From an uncultured bacterium (GTDB lineage: Bacteria > Cyanobacteriota > Vampirovibrionia > Gastranaerophilales > Gastranaerophilaceae): a stretch of 64,000 bases of DNA. The position numbers and the translations under genes were made by a program. The notes below the pieces were generated by a model that searched no databases, had not been told where the DNA came from, and saw only the letters and a program-made list of their open reading frames with translations. Below are positions 8,310 through 16,640 of this stretch, piece after piece; the first letter of the stretch is position 1; every line of letters begins with the position of its first letter. The DNA lies in the NCBI GenBank assembly GCA_902763805.1, contig CACWTN010000005.1:177784-241783 (forward strand), in the 5' to 3' direction.

Positions 8310-9593
8310 ATGTTTGAAGGAATAAACCCTTTATCAAATGTATCGGTGAAAAGCTTTGATAAAAATAGTATTAATTTTAAAGCCGATAAAAAGCGGAGTT
8401 CATATCCTCAATATACACCTGAACTACAGTATGATATAGTAGCTAAAAAGCCAAAGAAAAAATATTCGGTAACACAAATAGTAGGATTTACGAGTTCTGC
8501 TGTTGTTTTGGCATTCTTTGGTTTAATGCTCGGCAGAGAGCTAAAATCAAGCTATTTGGAAAGAAAAGTTTCAAAAGCATTAAAAAATACAACCAAACAG
8601 GCAAAAGACAGCTTAACCGATATAATGAACAACTGTGATAATGTTCAGATAAAACGAGCATTGGCGGAAGAATACGGAAAAGGTCCTATGATGATGTCAA
8701 ACAAAAAAATTGAAGCATTAAAGGAACTTGCACAAATCCCTGATTCAGAAGTCAAAGCTATTGATATTGAAAGAGCCAAAAAAATTCTTGACGAAAGAGT
8801 TATCGGCATGGACAGTATCAAAAAAGAAGTTATTGAGTTCCTGGAATATAGGAACAAATGTATTGAACAAGGCATAAAACCCGACAAACCGTTAATCATT
8901 TCATTTGACGGTCCTGCCGGAACAGCAAAAACTACACTTGCGCAGGCTATTGCCGAAGCATCTTCTCTCCCTCACAGAGAAATAAATATGGCAGGCGCTA
9001 CAGGCAAAGCAAAAATTATCGGTAATGAATCAGTTTACACAGGTGCAAGCTGGGGTGAATTTGCGGATGCACAGCTTGAACACAAGACAAAAAATATTGT
9101 TTATACATTAGACGAACTTGAAAAAACCGGTTCTTCAGACCATAACGGAAAAGCTGAAGATTGTTTACTTCCGCTCTTAGATGGCAGACACAAAATAAAA
9201 GACGATTTTCTGGGCGTTGATATTGACATATCAGATTCTATTGTTGTTATCACAACAAATAATTTCAATAAATTAAGCGAACCGCTCAGAACAAGAATCT
9301 CTTATCAGTATAAAATTGCACCATATACAATTAATGAAAAAGCTGCAATTGCGAAATTTAAATTTGATAAATCAATGAAATATCATAAAATTGATGACAA
9401 AGTTAAAGTTGATGACAAAGTTTATAATTTAATTGCAGAAAGCGTAAATGATCAGGGCGGCAGACAAGTTACGGAAACTGTTCAAAACCTTGCTCACAGA
9501 ATCTTTGTAATGCAGAAAAACACAAATTCTAACATCAAAGTTACAAAGAAAATGGTTGAAGATTGGTTAAAGCAGCAAAAAACAGCCGTATAA
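8310..9593 (+). CDS. Membrane-anchored Lon-like AAA+ ATPase lacking a protease domain
   Basis: The start is ATG at 8310 with AAAGGAG six nt upstream, giving 427 aa. Residues ~18-24 hold SINFKA, the N-terminal orphan motif. A transmembrane helix follows (~52-72). The AAA+ module has Walker A GPAGTAKTT (201-209) and Walker B LDELEK (267-272). It aligns by eye with Lon, including the segment after Walker A (VYTGASWGEF compared with Lon's YIGAMPG) and sensor-1 ITTNNFN. No Lon protease Ser-Lys dyad domain follows; the protein ends after the helical lid. It is probably an inner-membrane unfoldase or remodelling ATPase of unknown target. The gene is monocistronic, with a terminator at 9854-9887. Confidence 0.88.
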   Translation: MFEGINPLSNVSVKSFDKNSINFKADKKRSSYPQYTPELQYDIVAKKPKKKYSVTQIVGFTSSAVVLAFFGLMLGRELKSSYLERKVSKALKNTTKQAKDSLTDIMNNCDNVQIKRALAEEYGKGPMMMSNKKIEALKELAQIPDSEVKAIDIERAKKILDERVIGMDSIKKEVIEFLEYRNKCIEQGIKPDKPLIISFDGPAGTAKTTLAQAIAEASSLPHREINMAGATGKAKIIGNESVYTGASWGEFADAQLEHKTKNIVYTLDELEKTGSSDHNGKAEDCLLPLLDGRHKIKDDFLGVDIDISDSIVVITTNNFNKLSEPLRTRISYQYKIAPYTINEKAAIAKFKFDKSMKYHKIDDKVKVDDKVYNLIAESVNDQGGRQVTETVQNLAHRIFVMQKNTNSNIKVTKKMVEDWLKQQKTAV

Positions 9594-9648
9594 AAAGTAT
9601 AAAATAAATAACTAGTATATACCCCTTGCATGCGCATTCTATACAGTT

Positions 9649-9876
9649 TTAAGTTGTGTAACAATCATTAAAATTTTTGTTCAAAAAAGGCAATTTCTCA
9701 GAAGAAAAAAACTTTATATATATGTAAGACAGGGAAAACAAAAAAAGAAAAAAACAGACAGCAAACAATATCAAAGGTAACTGCAAATTAGCAAACTCCT
9801 TTGTAAAAAAATACTTTTTATACTCTCTCTTAATATCCTCGTGTTTATTTAATGTTGCTAACCAAAAGATTAGCAA
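9649..9876 (-). CDS. Possible small membrane protein, 75 aa
   Basis: A weak call. The frame encodes a basic N-terminus and one very hydrophobic helix (LPLILFAVCFFLFLFSLSYI). The only start is a TTG inside the arm of the terminator hairpin at 9854-9877, with no ribosome-binding site. Low-complexity AT-rich sequence on this strand easily yields such frames. It could be a real single-pass peptide read after murT or simply noise. Confidence 0.2.
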   Translation of the reverse strand: MLIFWLATLNKHEDIKREYKKYFFTKEFANLQLPLILFAVCFFLFLFSLSYIYIKFFSSEKLPFLNKNFNDCYTT

Positions 9877-9887
9877 CTTTTCTTTTT
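9854..9887 (+). terminator. Rho-independent terminator, + strand
   Basis: An 8-bp stem (GTTGCTAA / TTAGCAAC) is followed on the + strand by TTTTCTTTTT. It lies 260 nt downstream of the AAA+ gene and between the two converging units. On the minus strand no T-run follows, so murT is not obviously terminated here. Confidence 0.7.
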
Positions 9888-9899
9888 GTATACGGGGAT

Positions 9900-11216
9900 T
9901 TATTTAGTTAACTGTTTCATTTTATCAAGTTTTAACAACACCGTATAAGTAGGCAAAATTGTAACTGTTTTCCCTGTCAGTCTTCCTGCATACTCTACGG
10001 CAGTTTCCAAATCCGGGATAACCTTAATTTTATTAGTATCAACTCCTGCATATTTGAGCCGCAAAGCCATGTCTTCGGCTCTTGTACCTGATACTACAAT
10101 ACTTTTATTAACGTCGCTGAGCAGTTCAAATTCAGCATCCCACAGCCATGAAACATCTCTGCCGTCCGCATAATTATCGTTTATGGCAATTAAGATATCA
10201 GAATCCTTATTAACAGTTTTTAAAACTTCATTTGCACCTATAGGATTTTTGATTAACTGTATAAGAGTTCTTTTTCCGTTTAACGTTTTAATCTCGCTTC
10301 TGCCGAATGCAACCTTAAAACTTTTAAGGTACTTCTGCAAATCTGCCATGCTGACCCCGAGTTCTTTGCACAAAGCAATTGCTCCAAGTGCATTATATGC
10401 ATTAAATAAGCCGACAAGAGGTACTTCGTAATTTTCACCGTTAACACTCAAAACAGAACGATCTTTGTACAAAGTTACAACAGCCTTATACTGCGGTTCA
10501 GGTCTGTGATATCCGCACTCGCAGTAATAATGTCCCTGTTGTGCGTAGAATTTTTTATCATAGTTCAGCGGTTTACCGCAGGGGCAGTTGAAAGCTTCTT
10601 CCGTATGACTTTTAGGCGGCTGAAGTTTATCCGCATAATTAACTTCCTCAACACCAAAATATATGCGGTTTTCTCCGCCTTCAAAACTTGCAACCAACGG
10701 GTCGTCGGCATTCAATACAAGTGTTAAATTCGGTTTTTTGTCTATACCGTTTTGTATAAATCTTTTGGTAGTCGCAAGTTCACCGTATCTGTCCAGCTGA
10801 TCTCTGAAAAGGTTTGTTACCAAAAGATAATCAGCGTCAAACGTATCATAAATAACTTCAAGAAAAGCTTCGTCAGATTCGATAACAGAATAGTCGTAAG
10901 TTTTCATAGGATTTAAGTCTACAGCTATCGCGTTAACCACACCCTGTATCATATTTGCTCCGAGAGCATTATTAATAACCAAATGTCCGCTTCTTTTCAA
11001 AATATGAGAAATCAAACCCGATGTTGTCGTTTTGCCGTTTGTTCCCGTTATATTAATTTTTGTTCTTATATATTTATTTGCATGAGATAAAAAATCCGGA
11101 CAAAATTTTAATACAATTTTTCCGATAACAGAAGTACCGCCTGACAGTTTTGTAACCTTAAGTATAAGACTGGTCAGTTTTGAAAATAACAATGAAATTA
11201 AAAAAGTTCCCTTCAT
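9900..11216 (-). CDS. murT: MurT-like Mur ligase (lipid II isoglutaminyl synthase subunit)
   Basis: MurT binds ATP and, with the glutaminase GatD, amidates the D-Glu of lipid II. The 438-aa protein starts at ATG 11216 (AGGA upstream). It has the Mur ligase P-loop GTNGKTTT (58-65), a zinc ribbon with Cys 211, 213, 232 and 234 inserted in the central domain, and a C-terminal DUF1727-type domain (~310-438). All of these match MurT. No gatD lies next to it; the flanking genes face other directions. An N-terminal hydrophobic stretch (4-20) may associate with the membrane. The partner subunit must be encoded elsewhere or be absent. Confidence 0.87.
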   Translation of the reverse strand: MKGTFLISLLFSKLTSLILKVTKLSGGTSVIGKIVLKFCPDFLSHANKYIRTKINITGTNGKTTTSGLISHILKRSGHLVINNALGANMIQGVVNAIAVDLNPMKTYDYSVIESDEAFLEVIYDTFDADYLLVTNLFRDQLDRYGELATTKRFIQNGIDKKPNLTLVLNADDPLVASFEGGENRIYFGVEEVNYADKLQPPKSHTEEAFNCPCGKPLNYDKKFYAQQGHYYCECGYHRPEPQYKAVVTLYKDRSVLSVNGENYEVPLVGLFNAYNALGAIALCKELGVSMADLQKYLKSFKVAFGRSEIKTLNGKRTLIQLIKNPIGANEVLKTVNKDSDILIAINDNYADGRDVSWLWDAEFELLSDVNKSIVVSGTRAEDMALRLKYAGVDTNKIKVIPDLETAVEYAGRLTGKTVTILPTYTVLLKLDKMKQLTK

Positions 11217-11242
11217 AATATATCCTACGTTATTGTATGTAT

Positions 11243-11270
11243 TTGAAAATTTACCGTAAAAGGTTATAAT
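11243..11270 (+). promoter_or_regulatory. Sigma-70-type promoter
   Basis: TTGAAA (11243-11248), a 16-nt spacer and a perfect TATAAT (11265-11270), 30 nt upstream of the 103-aa membrane protein start. Confidence 0.7.
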
Positions 11271-11300
11271 CATATTAATACAAAAAACAGGGAAGACAAA

Positions 11301-11612
11301 ATGATTTATTATTTCTTAATATCAATAGTTTTTTTGGCAGAGCTGATTATTGCTTTAACATTAGTTATAAGTCTTGTTAAATTAGACAGAAAAGTAAACG
11401 ATATTAATAATTTTTTAGATGAAGCACAGCCTTCAATAAAAAAAATACTGATATTAATGAGGCAAATTTCAAAACAGCTCCTTATTCTTGCTCCTATTTT
11501 TGTCAGACAAATAAAATCTTTTATCTCAGACCTGATTATGGGACAGGTTAAAAGTCTCGCAGGCGGATTAACATTCTGGCTTGTAAAAAAAGAAGTCGAA
11601 AAACATGTTTAA
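11301..11612 (+). CDS. Small single-pass membrane protein, 103 aa (DUF948-like)
   Basis: One N-terminal transmembrane helix (residues ~2-24) is followed by a heptad-like stretch VKLDRKVNDINNFLDEAQPSI, a layout seen in DUF948-type proteins of unknown role. The C-terminal half is amphipathic and basic. The ribosome-binding site is GGGAAG. A consensus promoter lies directly upstream. The next gene starts 30 nt after the stop but has its own -10 box, so this is probably not an operon. Confidence 0.65.
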   Translation: MIYYFLISIVFLAELIIALTLVISLVKLDRKVNDINNFLDEAQPSIKKILILMRQISKQLLILAPIFVRQIKSFISDLIMGQVKSLAGGLTFWLVKKEVEKHV

Positions 11613-11627
11613 TAATCGTTTCGGCTG

Positions 11628-11642
11628 TGTTATTATCACAAT
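11628..11642 (+). promoter_or_regulatory. Extended -10 abutting the U32 gene start
   Basis: TGtTATTAT (hexamer 11631-11636) ends 6 nt before ATG 11643. No Shine-Dalgarno is present. Predicted leaderless start. Confidence 0.6.
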
Positions 11643-12908
11643 ATGAATAAACCTGAATTATTAATGCCGGCAGGCAACGTAGAAAAATTAAAATATGCCG
11701 TTAAATACGGTGCAGACGCTGTGTATCTCGGAGTTGTAGATTTCAGTCTGAGAGCAATGAGAAAAGGCGAGCTGATTACAATGGATAATCTTAAACTTGC
11801 CATTGATACCGCACACGAAATGGGTGCAAAAGCGTATTTAACCCTTAATATTTTCGGTTTTAACTCCGATATCAAATCTCTTGAAACCTGCATGGAAAGA
11901 ATAGTTGATTCAAATCCGGATGCTTTGATAATCAGTGACCCCGGAATAATGCGTCTTACAAAAAAATATATGCCGAATACACCGCTTCACGTTTCAACTC
12001 AGGCAAATATTTTAAACTATGAAGCCGTAAAATTCTGGCAGGATTTTGGTGCAACAAGATGTATTTTAGCCCGTGAACTTCCGATAAAAGATGTTGCGGA
12101 AATCAAAAAACAGGTTCCTGATATGGAGCTTGAATGTTTTATCCACGGCGCACAATGCGTGTCCTTCTCCGGCAGATGCCTGCTTAGTGACTATATGACA
12201 AACGGAGAGAGAAAAGCAAACTCAGGCAACTGTTCTCAGCCATGCCGGTGGAGTTACAAACTTCTTGAAGAAACCCGTCCGGGCGAATATCAGGAAATTA
12301 TTCAGGACGATAAAGGAACTCACATTCTTTCAACCAAAGACCTTTGTCTTGTTAAACACTTAAAAGAAATGACAGAAGCTGGCATTGACTCCTTTAAGGT
12401 TGAAGGCAGAACAAAAAGTTTATACTACGTATCAGCTGTTGCAAAAGCGTACAGAGAAGCAATTGATACCGTTCTTAAAAACCCTGATGCAGATATGCAG
12501 CCGTATTTTGAAGAACTGTTAAAAGTAGGTAACAGGGGTTATACAACAGGTTTTTATCTCGGAGAAGGATACCCCTCTGACGGATACAGCTATGACATCT
12601 CAAAAGGTCTTGCCGGAGCGGATTTCTTATGTGAAGTTTGGGCAAAAGAAGGCGATTATTACCGTATAAAAACTAAAAATAAGTTCTTTAAAAATGAAGA
12701 TATAGAACTGATTACACCGACAGAGAAGTTTGTCACTCAGGTAACTGAAATCAAAGACCTTAAAGGCGAAGAACAAGAGCTTGCAAATACAAACCATGAG
12801 CTTTTGGTCAAATTCTCAAAAGAACCGCAGAACTGGGAATACGCTCTGATAAGAACTGTCGGCATAAAAAACGGTGTTAATGAAATATCAAAATGCTCTT
12901 GCTCTTAA
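11643..12908 (+). CDS. Peptidase U32 family protein, TrhP-type tRNA hydroxylation protein
   Basis: U32-family enzymes of this size act in prephenate-dependent 5-hydroxyuridine formation at tRNA position 34 (TrhP/YegQ) rather than as peptidases. The 421-aa sequence has the family N-terminus ELLMPAGNVEKLKYAVKYGA. The signature region at ~164-201 has Cys 172, 179, 197 and 201 in the order HGAQC, SGRC, NC, QPCR, which probably binds an Fe-S cluster. FKVEGR follows at ~255. The family call is firm; TrhP rather than RlhA is favoured by length. The 3' end overlaps the convergent GNAT gene by 4 nt. Confidence 0.88.
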   Translation: MNKPELLMPAGNVEKLKYAVKYGADAVYLGVVDFSLRAMRKGELITMDNLKLAIDTAHEMGAKAYLTLNIFGFNSDIKSLETCMERIVDSNPDALIISDPGIMRLTKKYMPNTPLHVSTQANILNYEAVKFWQDFGATRCILARELPIKDVAEIKKQVPDMELECFIHGAQCVSFSGRCLLSDYMTNGERKANSGNCSQPCRWSYKLLEETRPGEYQEIIQDDKGTHILSTKDLCLVKHLKEMTEAGIDSFKVEGRTKSLYYVSAVAKAYREAIDTVLKNPDADMQPYFEELLKVGNRGYTTGFYLGEGYPSDGYSYDISKGLAGADFLCEVWAKEGDYYRIKTKNKFFKNEDIELITPTEKFVTQVTEIKDLKGEEQELANTNHELLVKFSKEPQNWEYALIRTVGIKNGVNEISKCSCS

Positions 12909-13540
12909 ACCGAAGCATAATACATAGTTCCCTCAGGCGCATCAGTAACGGGAAGCTCACCTTTCATAATACGCTCCATGATTTTATTATTTTCTTCATT
13001 AACAAATCTGAAACCGCATTTCCAATGTGCTAATGACGGACAGGGATTTTGCGTGGTAACATAATTTGATAAATTTCTTGCATCAAGAATAATTCTTCCC
13101 TGACAATCTTCTTCAAGCTTTGCTCTTTGTACAAGTTTTTTCATAGCATTTTTATATACACCCAGCCTTGCATACTCAGGTTTTACTTCAACGAAATTCA
13201 GATAAATATGCGGTCTGAGACGTCTATCGCCCTTTGAATCTATACACACATATTCACTCGGGAACTTGTCTCCATACCCTTCAAAATTGTACGCTCTGTA
13301 CTCTGTAGCAAAACTTGAAAGCCGAAAATCTTTTATTCCGGATTCGAACTTGCCCTCATATATCGGCGGGCAATGCATTAAAACCTCGGGTAAACCATCC
13401 CTTGAAGATAGCTCAAAAACATCTTTTTCCAATGGTTTTTGCAGTTTAAACGAAAAAATATGTTTTGACACAACAAAATCACGAACGCTTCTGATAGTTC
13501 TGTAACTGATATTTTTAATTGTAGCAATACTCTTTATCAT
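12905..13540 (-). CDS. GNAT-like acetyltransferase domain protein, 211 aa
   Basis: The central segment HIYLNFVEVKPEYARLGVYKNAMKKL-like (residues ~118-143) has the beta4-alpha3 layout of GNAT motif A, with R/G-x-G degenerated to ARLGVY. The C-terminal LAHWKCGFRFV fits the end of the fold. The N-terminal ~70 residues are basic and include an HIFSFKLQK stretch that vaguely recalls the orphan N-terminal motif. The acceptor substrate is unknown. The start lacks a clear ribosome-binding site. The gene converges on the U32 gene with a 4-nt overlap. Confidence 0.65.
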   Translation of the reverse strand: MIKSIATIKNISYRTIRSVRDFVVSKHIFSFKLQKPLEKDVFELSSRDGLPEVLMHCPPIYEGKFESGIKDFRLSSFATEYRAYNFEGYGDKFPSEYVCIDSKGDRRLRPHIYLNFVEVKPEYARLGVYKNAMKKLVQRAKLEEDCQGRIILDARNLSNYVTTQNPCPSLAHWKCGFRFVNEENNKIMERIMKGELPVTDAPEGTMYYASV

Positions 13541-13630
13541 AACTTATATATTTATAAAAACATTTAATTCGTAAAAATTGACTAAACTTTAAAATTATGT
13601 AAATATAAAATGGGATGGGGAGTTTGAAAT

Positions 13631-14107
13631 ATGTTTATTAAACCTGATTACAATTTAAAAAATGTCTATGAAATAGATTTTAATGAGTTAAAAAAGCAGG
13701 GAATAAAATGCCTGATGTTTGATTTGGATTCAACCGTAATGATGTCAAAATCAGCTTCCTTTACCCCCGAAACACTTGAATGGTTCAACACTTTTATCAA
13801 TGATTTTGAAGTTGCAATAATTTCAAATAACAAAAAGAAAGAATATATTGATAATGCCTCTGCTCTTGCACCCTGCAGAGTAATAGGCAATGCTGACAAA
13901 CCTAATCCTGCCGTTGCAAGAAAGTACCTTGAAGAAGTCGGAATTTCTCCTTCAGAGGCAGTTATGATAGGTGACAGACCGCTTACTGATATCCTCGTCG
14001 GCAAGTTTTTGGGGTGCAAAACCATTCTGGTAGGCTCCATTAACCCGAAAGAAAATCTTCCGACAAAGATTGTAAGAGCATTAGAACGAAGCACAATAAG
14101 AAAATAG
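13631..14107 (+). CDS. yqeG: YqeG-family HAD phosphatase
   Basis: A 158-aa HAD-superfamily IIIA phosphatase. Motif I is DLDSTV (residues 32-37), motif II is IISNN (~63-67), and motif III/IV is MIGDRPLTDI (~114-123). This is the compact capless YqeG form. The substrate is unknown; YqeG relatives include mitochondrial phosphatidylglycerophosphate phosphatases. The ribosome-binding site is GGGGAG. The gene converges with the aminotransferase gene, only 10 nt between stops. Confidence 0.88.
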   Translation: MFIKPDYNLKNVYEIDFNELKKQGIKCLMFDLDSTVMMSKSASFTPETLEWFNTFINDFEVAIISNNKKKEYIDNASALAPCRVIGNADKPNPAVARKYLEEVGISPSEAVMIGDRPLTDILVGKFLGCKTILVGSINPKENLPTKIVRALERSTIRK

Positions 14108-14117
14108 TTTTAACTTT

Positions 14118-15233
14118 TTAGCCGTGCAGAAAATCAGAAAACAAATCAAGTGCTGATTTCAAAGCTATCGCACAGAAACCAATTCTTACATACCCTTCCA
14201 TTTCCATTGTTTCACCCGGCAGCAAAGCTACCCCTGTACGGTTCTGAAATCTTCTGCAAAGTTCTCTTGAAGGCATGTCTTTTTTATATTTAACAAGAGC
14301 TGTTGTACCGCCATTCGGAATAACACACTCGACCAGACGTTCATTAGTGAGCCATTCGGTAAATGTTCTCATGCCAAGCTGCATAATATTAAAGTTTCTT
14401 TCCTGGATTGCAACTCTGTTTTCCAGTGCAATCGATGCAAAATAATCATCTAACATGCCGACACTGATAGTATTATACTGCCTCTGGTGATTAATCTCGT
14501 TAATCAAATCTTCTCTTGCACAAACCCAGCCGAGTCTTAACCCCGGAAGCGAATACGTTTTTGACATACTTCCGACAGAAATACCCTTTTCATATATATC
14601 TGCAACAGACTCGGAATAAGGATTACCTATCAGATTAAGTCCTCTGTATACCTCATCGGAAAGGAGCCATACATTATTTTTCTTTGCAAACTCAACCAGT
14701 TCTTCAATGAGCCAGTTAGGAATTACCGAACCTGTCGGATTATTCGGATTATTTATACATAAAAGCTTTGTTTTTGAAGTAACAACTTTAGACAATTCTT
14801 CAATATCAGGAAGCCAGTTATTTTCCTCTTTCAAAAAGTAAAGTTTAACCTCCGCACCTATGGATTCAGGAATTGAATAGTGCTGCTGATACGCCGGAAC
14901 AACACAGACAACTTCATCACCCTTCTCAAGAAGTGAATAAAAAATAAGCTGATTTGCCCCAATTGCACCATGCGTGACCGTAATATTAGCAAGTTCCTGA
15001 TTCGTATACAGCGATTTTATATTATTTTTAAGTCTTTCTGAACCAGTTATATCTCCATAACCCAATGACGTATTAAATATTTTACTCAGCTCGCCTGACA
15101 TATCATACGTCTTGCTTAACTCCATAAGCTCATTTAACGTCAACGGCTTTATACAGGTAGTTGTCAAATCGTACAAAGCACCTGCTTCATACCTGTTCAT
15201 CCATTCTTCAATTTTAAAAGGCTGTATCTTCAT
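14118..15233 (-). CDS. Class I/II PLP-dependent aminotransferase
   Basis: A 371-aa fold-type I aminotransferase. NNPNNPTG is at 161-168, SDEVYRG at 192-198 with the PLP-contacting Asp/Tyr, and the Schiff-base lysine is K225 in SMSKTYSLPGLRLGW. The closest relatives I can name are aspartate aminotransferase-like and capreomycidine-synthase-like enzymes; the substrate cannot be told from sequence. Monocistronic. No Shine-Dalgarno: a TGaTAAAAT extended -10 ends 6 nt before the ATG, predicting a leaderless mRNA. Confidence 0.88.
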   Translation of the reverse strand: MKIQPFKIEEWMNRYEAGALYDLTTTCIKPLTLNELMELSKTYDMSGELSKIFNTSLGYGDITGSERLKNNIKSLYTNQELANITVTHGAIGANQLIFYSLLEKGDEVVCVVPAYQQHYSIPESIGAEVKLYFLKEENNWLPDIEELSKVVTSKTKLLCINNPNNPTGSVIPNWLIEELVEFAKKNNVWLLSDEVYRGLNLIGNPYSESVADIYEKGISVGSMSKTYSLPGLRLGWVCAREDLINEINHQRQYNTISVGMLDDYFASIALENRVAIQERNFNIMQLGMRTFTEWLTNERLVECVIPNGGTTALVKYKKDMPSRELCRRFQNRTGVALLPGETMEMEGYVRIGFCAIALKSALDLFSDFLHG

Positions 15234-15248
15234 AATTTAATTTTATCA
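15234..15248 (-). promoter_or_regulatory. Extended -10 abutting the aminotransferase start
   Basis: On the minus strand TGaTAAAAT is followed by TAAATT and the ATG at 15233, exactly 6 nt. The site is wedged against the HU terminator, leaving little room for a -35. Confidence 0.6.
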
Positions 15249-15254
15249 TAAAAT

Positions 15255-15283
15255 AAGGGCGCAAACTGAAAGTTTGCGCCCTT
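15255..15283 (-). terminator. Terminator of the HU gene
   Basis: A 13-bp perfect stem (AAGGGCGCAAACT / AGTTTGCGCCCTT) with a 3-nt loop and flanking T/A tracts. Confidence 0.92.
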
Positions 15284-15308
15284 TTACTTATTCATTAAAA
15301 GTTATTAA

Positions 15309-15587
15309 TTACTTACCGTTAACAACTTCTTTGAATTTCTTACCAGCTGAGAATACAGGAACTGTCTTAGCAGGAATTTTAATAGCTTTACCGGTTTGTG
15401 GGTTTCTGCCGTTTCTAGCAGCTCTCTTACGAGGTTCCCAAGTACCGAAGCCTACTAAAGTTACTTTTTTACCTTTAGATACAGTCTTTTGTACTGTTTC
15501 GATTAAAGCTGACAGTACTTCGTTAGCTTCTTTTTGAGTAACTTTTGATTTCTTTGAAATTTCTGCTACTAATTCTTCTTTGTTCAT
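15309..15587 (-). CDS. hup: HU-family DNA-binding protein
   Basis: A 92-aa histone-like protein that bends and compacts DNA as a dimer. It has the N-terminal helix-turn-helix dimer core (MNKEELVAEISKKSKVTQKE), the glycine-rich VTLVGFGTWEPRKRAARNGRNPQTG arm region containing the DNA-intercalating N-P-x-T-G, and the C-terminal KIPAKTVPVFSAGKKFKE. The ribosome-binding site is AAAGGAG. Its own strong terminator follows. The 200-nt gap on its 5' side (15588-15785) is AT-rich and holds no gene; it should contain the promoter. Confidence 0.97.
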   Translation of the reverse strand: MNKEELVAEISKKSKVTQKEANEVLSALIETVQKTVSKGKKVTLVGFGTWEPRKRAARNGRNPQTGKAIKIPAKTVPVFSAGKKFKEVVNGK

Positions 15588-15785
15588 TATAAAACTCCTT
15601 TCTTAAATTTTACAAAATTTATTATAGCGCATTAATAAAAGAATGCAAGTATTTTTTTCACCTAAAAGTATGATTTTTTCTAAATTTCACCTAAAAAAAT
15701 TTTTTAAACCAAAACACAACAACAACTTCAGCAATATAGCATGCCAAAGTTCTATAAATAAAAGTATTTTCAGACTTATACGTTA

Positions 15786-16160
15786 CTAATTTTCCATATT
15801 AAAAATAGAGCCCTGTTCCTCGTTATCTCTGCCATAAGCTTTGTTGAGCTTTTGTACAGCCTGAGTTCTTGCAAGTTCGGCTCTTATAGTTTCCATCCCC
15901 TGTTCCAGTGTATGTATATTTTTTAGTTCAAGCTCCTTTATTTCATTATATAATTTATCCGCTTGTTCTTTCTGTTCGGGAGTAAAATCCAAATATCTTT
16001 TTATTGACTGACAGCTCTGAAAAACTGATTCTCTGTGCTTAATCATCGTTATTGCACTGTCATAGTCCTCGGTTTCCAGCATTCTTGCAATTTCCAATGC
16101 ACCGTTTTTAAGCTGTGTGTACAGCATCATTAGCTGCTGAAACTGTTGTTCGTCTATCAT
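15786..16160 (-). CDS. fliT: FliT-like flagellar protein
   Basis: A 124-aa all-helical protein, third in a flaG-fliS-fliT order. The position directly after fliS (stop and start overlapping in TAATG), the size and the alpha-helical composition fit the export chaperone FliT, which binds the filament cap FliD. Sequence similarity within this family is always low, so the call rests mainly on context. A pattern of Leu-rich helices (residues 10-30 and 60-110) is visible. It ends with an acidic tail. Confidence 0.6.
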   Translation of the reverse strand: MIDEQQFQQLMMLYTQLKNGALEIARMLETEDYDSAITMIKHRESVFQSCQSIKRYLDFTPEQKEQADKLYNEIKELELKNIHTLEQGMETIRAELARTQAVQKLNKAYGRDNEEQGSIFNMEN

Positions 16161-16639
16161 TATCCGTTTTCTCCTTCTTCAGAAGAAGGTGCCTCTTGTT
16201 CTGCATTCACCGGATTCTGTTCCTGAAGCGCAGCCTCTAATGTAGTTACTCCGCTCTGAATTTCGATTGCTTTTTGGAAGCCCCATCTGATATTGGTTAA
16301 ATCCTCTATTACCGTATCAATTTTTTCGCTGTTTCGCTGAACATTTGCCTTTATCAAATCCATTGCCATACGATTATACAATCTGAAAAGATTTTTTGAT
16401 ACATCATTCCCGTTTTCCAAGTCAATTGTACGCATTAACTCACGTATAATTTTCCTTGCACCGTCAATATTTGCTGAGCGTTCTTTGTAATTATTTTCTG
16501 CAATAGCCGTTTTCGCTTTCATAAGGAATTGAATTGCACCGTCAAAAAGTAATATCATCAACTTTTCAGGCGTTGCTGTATTGATATTACTTGCTTGGTA
16601 TTGTTTAATGTATTTATTATAAGGATTTACTGGCGGCAT
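16160..16639 (-). CDS. fliS: Flagellar export chaperone FliS
   Basis: FliS binds flagellin in the cytoplasm and prevents early filament assembly. The 159-aa protein has the family signature NPYNKYIKQYQASNINTATPEKLMILLFDGAIQFL (N-terminal 40 residues), then the four-helix bundle including RKIIRELMRTIDLENG. An acidic/Ser tail of ~25 residues is unusually long. It is preceded by flaG (1-nt gap) and followed by fliT, so it is one operon. The ribosome-binding site is AAGGT. Confidence 0.93.
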   Translation of the reverse strand: MPPVNPYNKYIKQYQASNINTATPEKLMILLFDGAIQFLMKAKTAIAENNYKERSANIDGARKIIRELMRTIDLENGNDVSKNLFRLYNRMAMDLIKANVQRNSEKIDTVIEDLTNIRWGFQKAIEIQSGVTTLEAALQEQNPVNAEQEAPSSEEGENG

Positions 16640-16640
16640 T

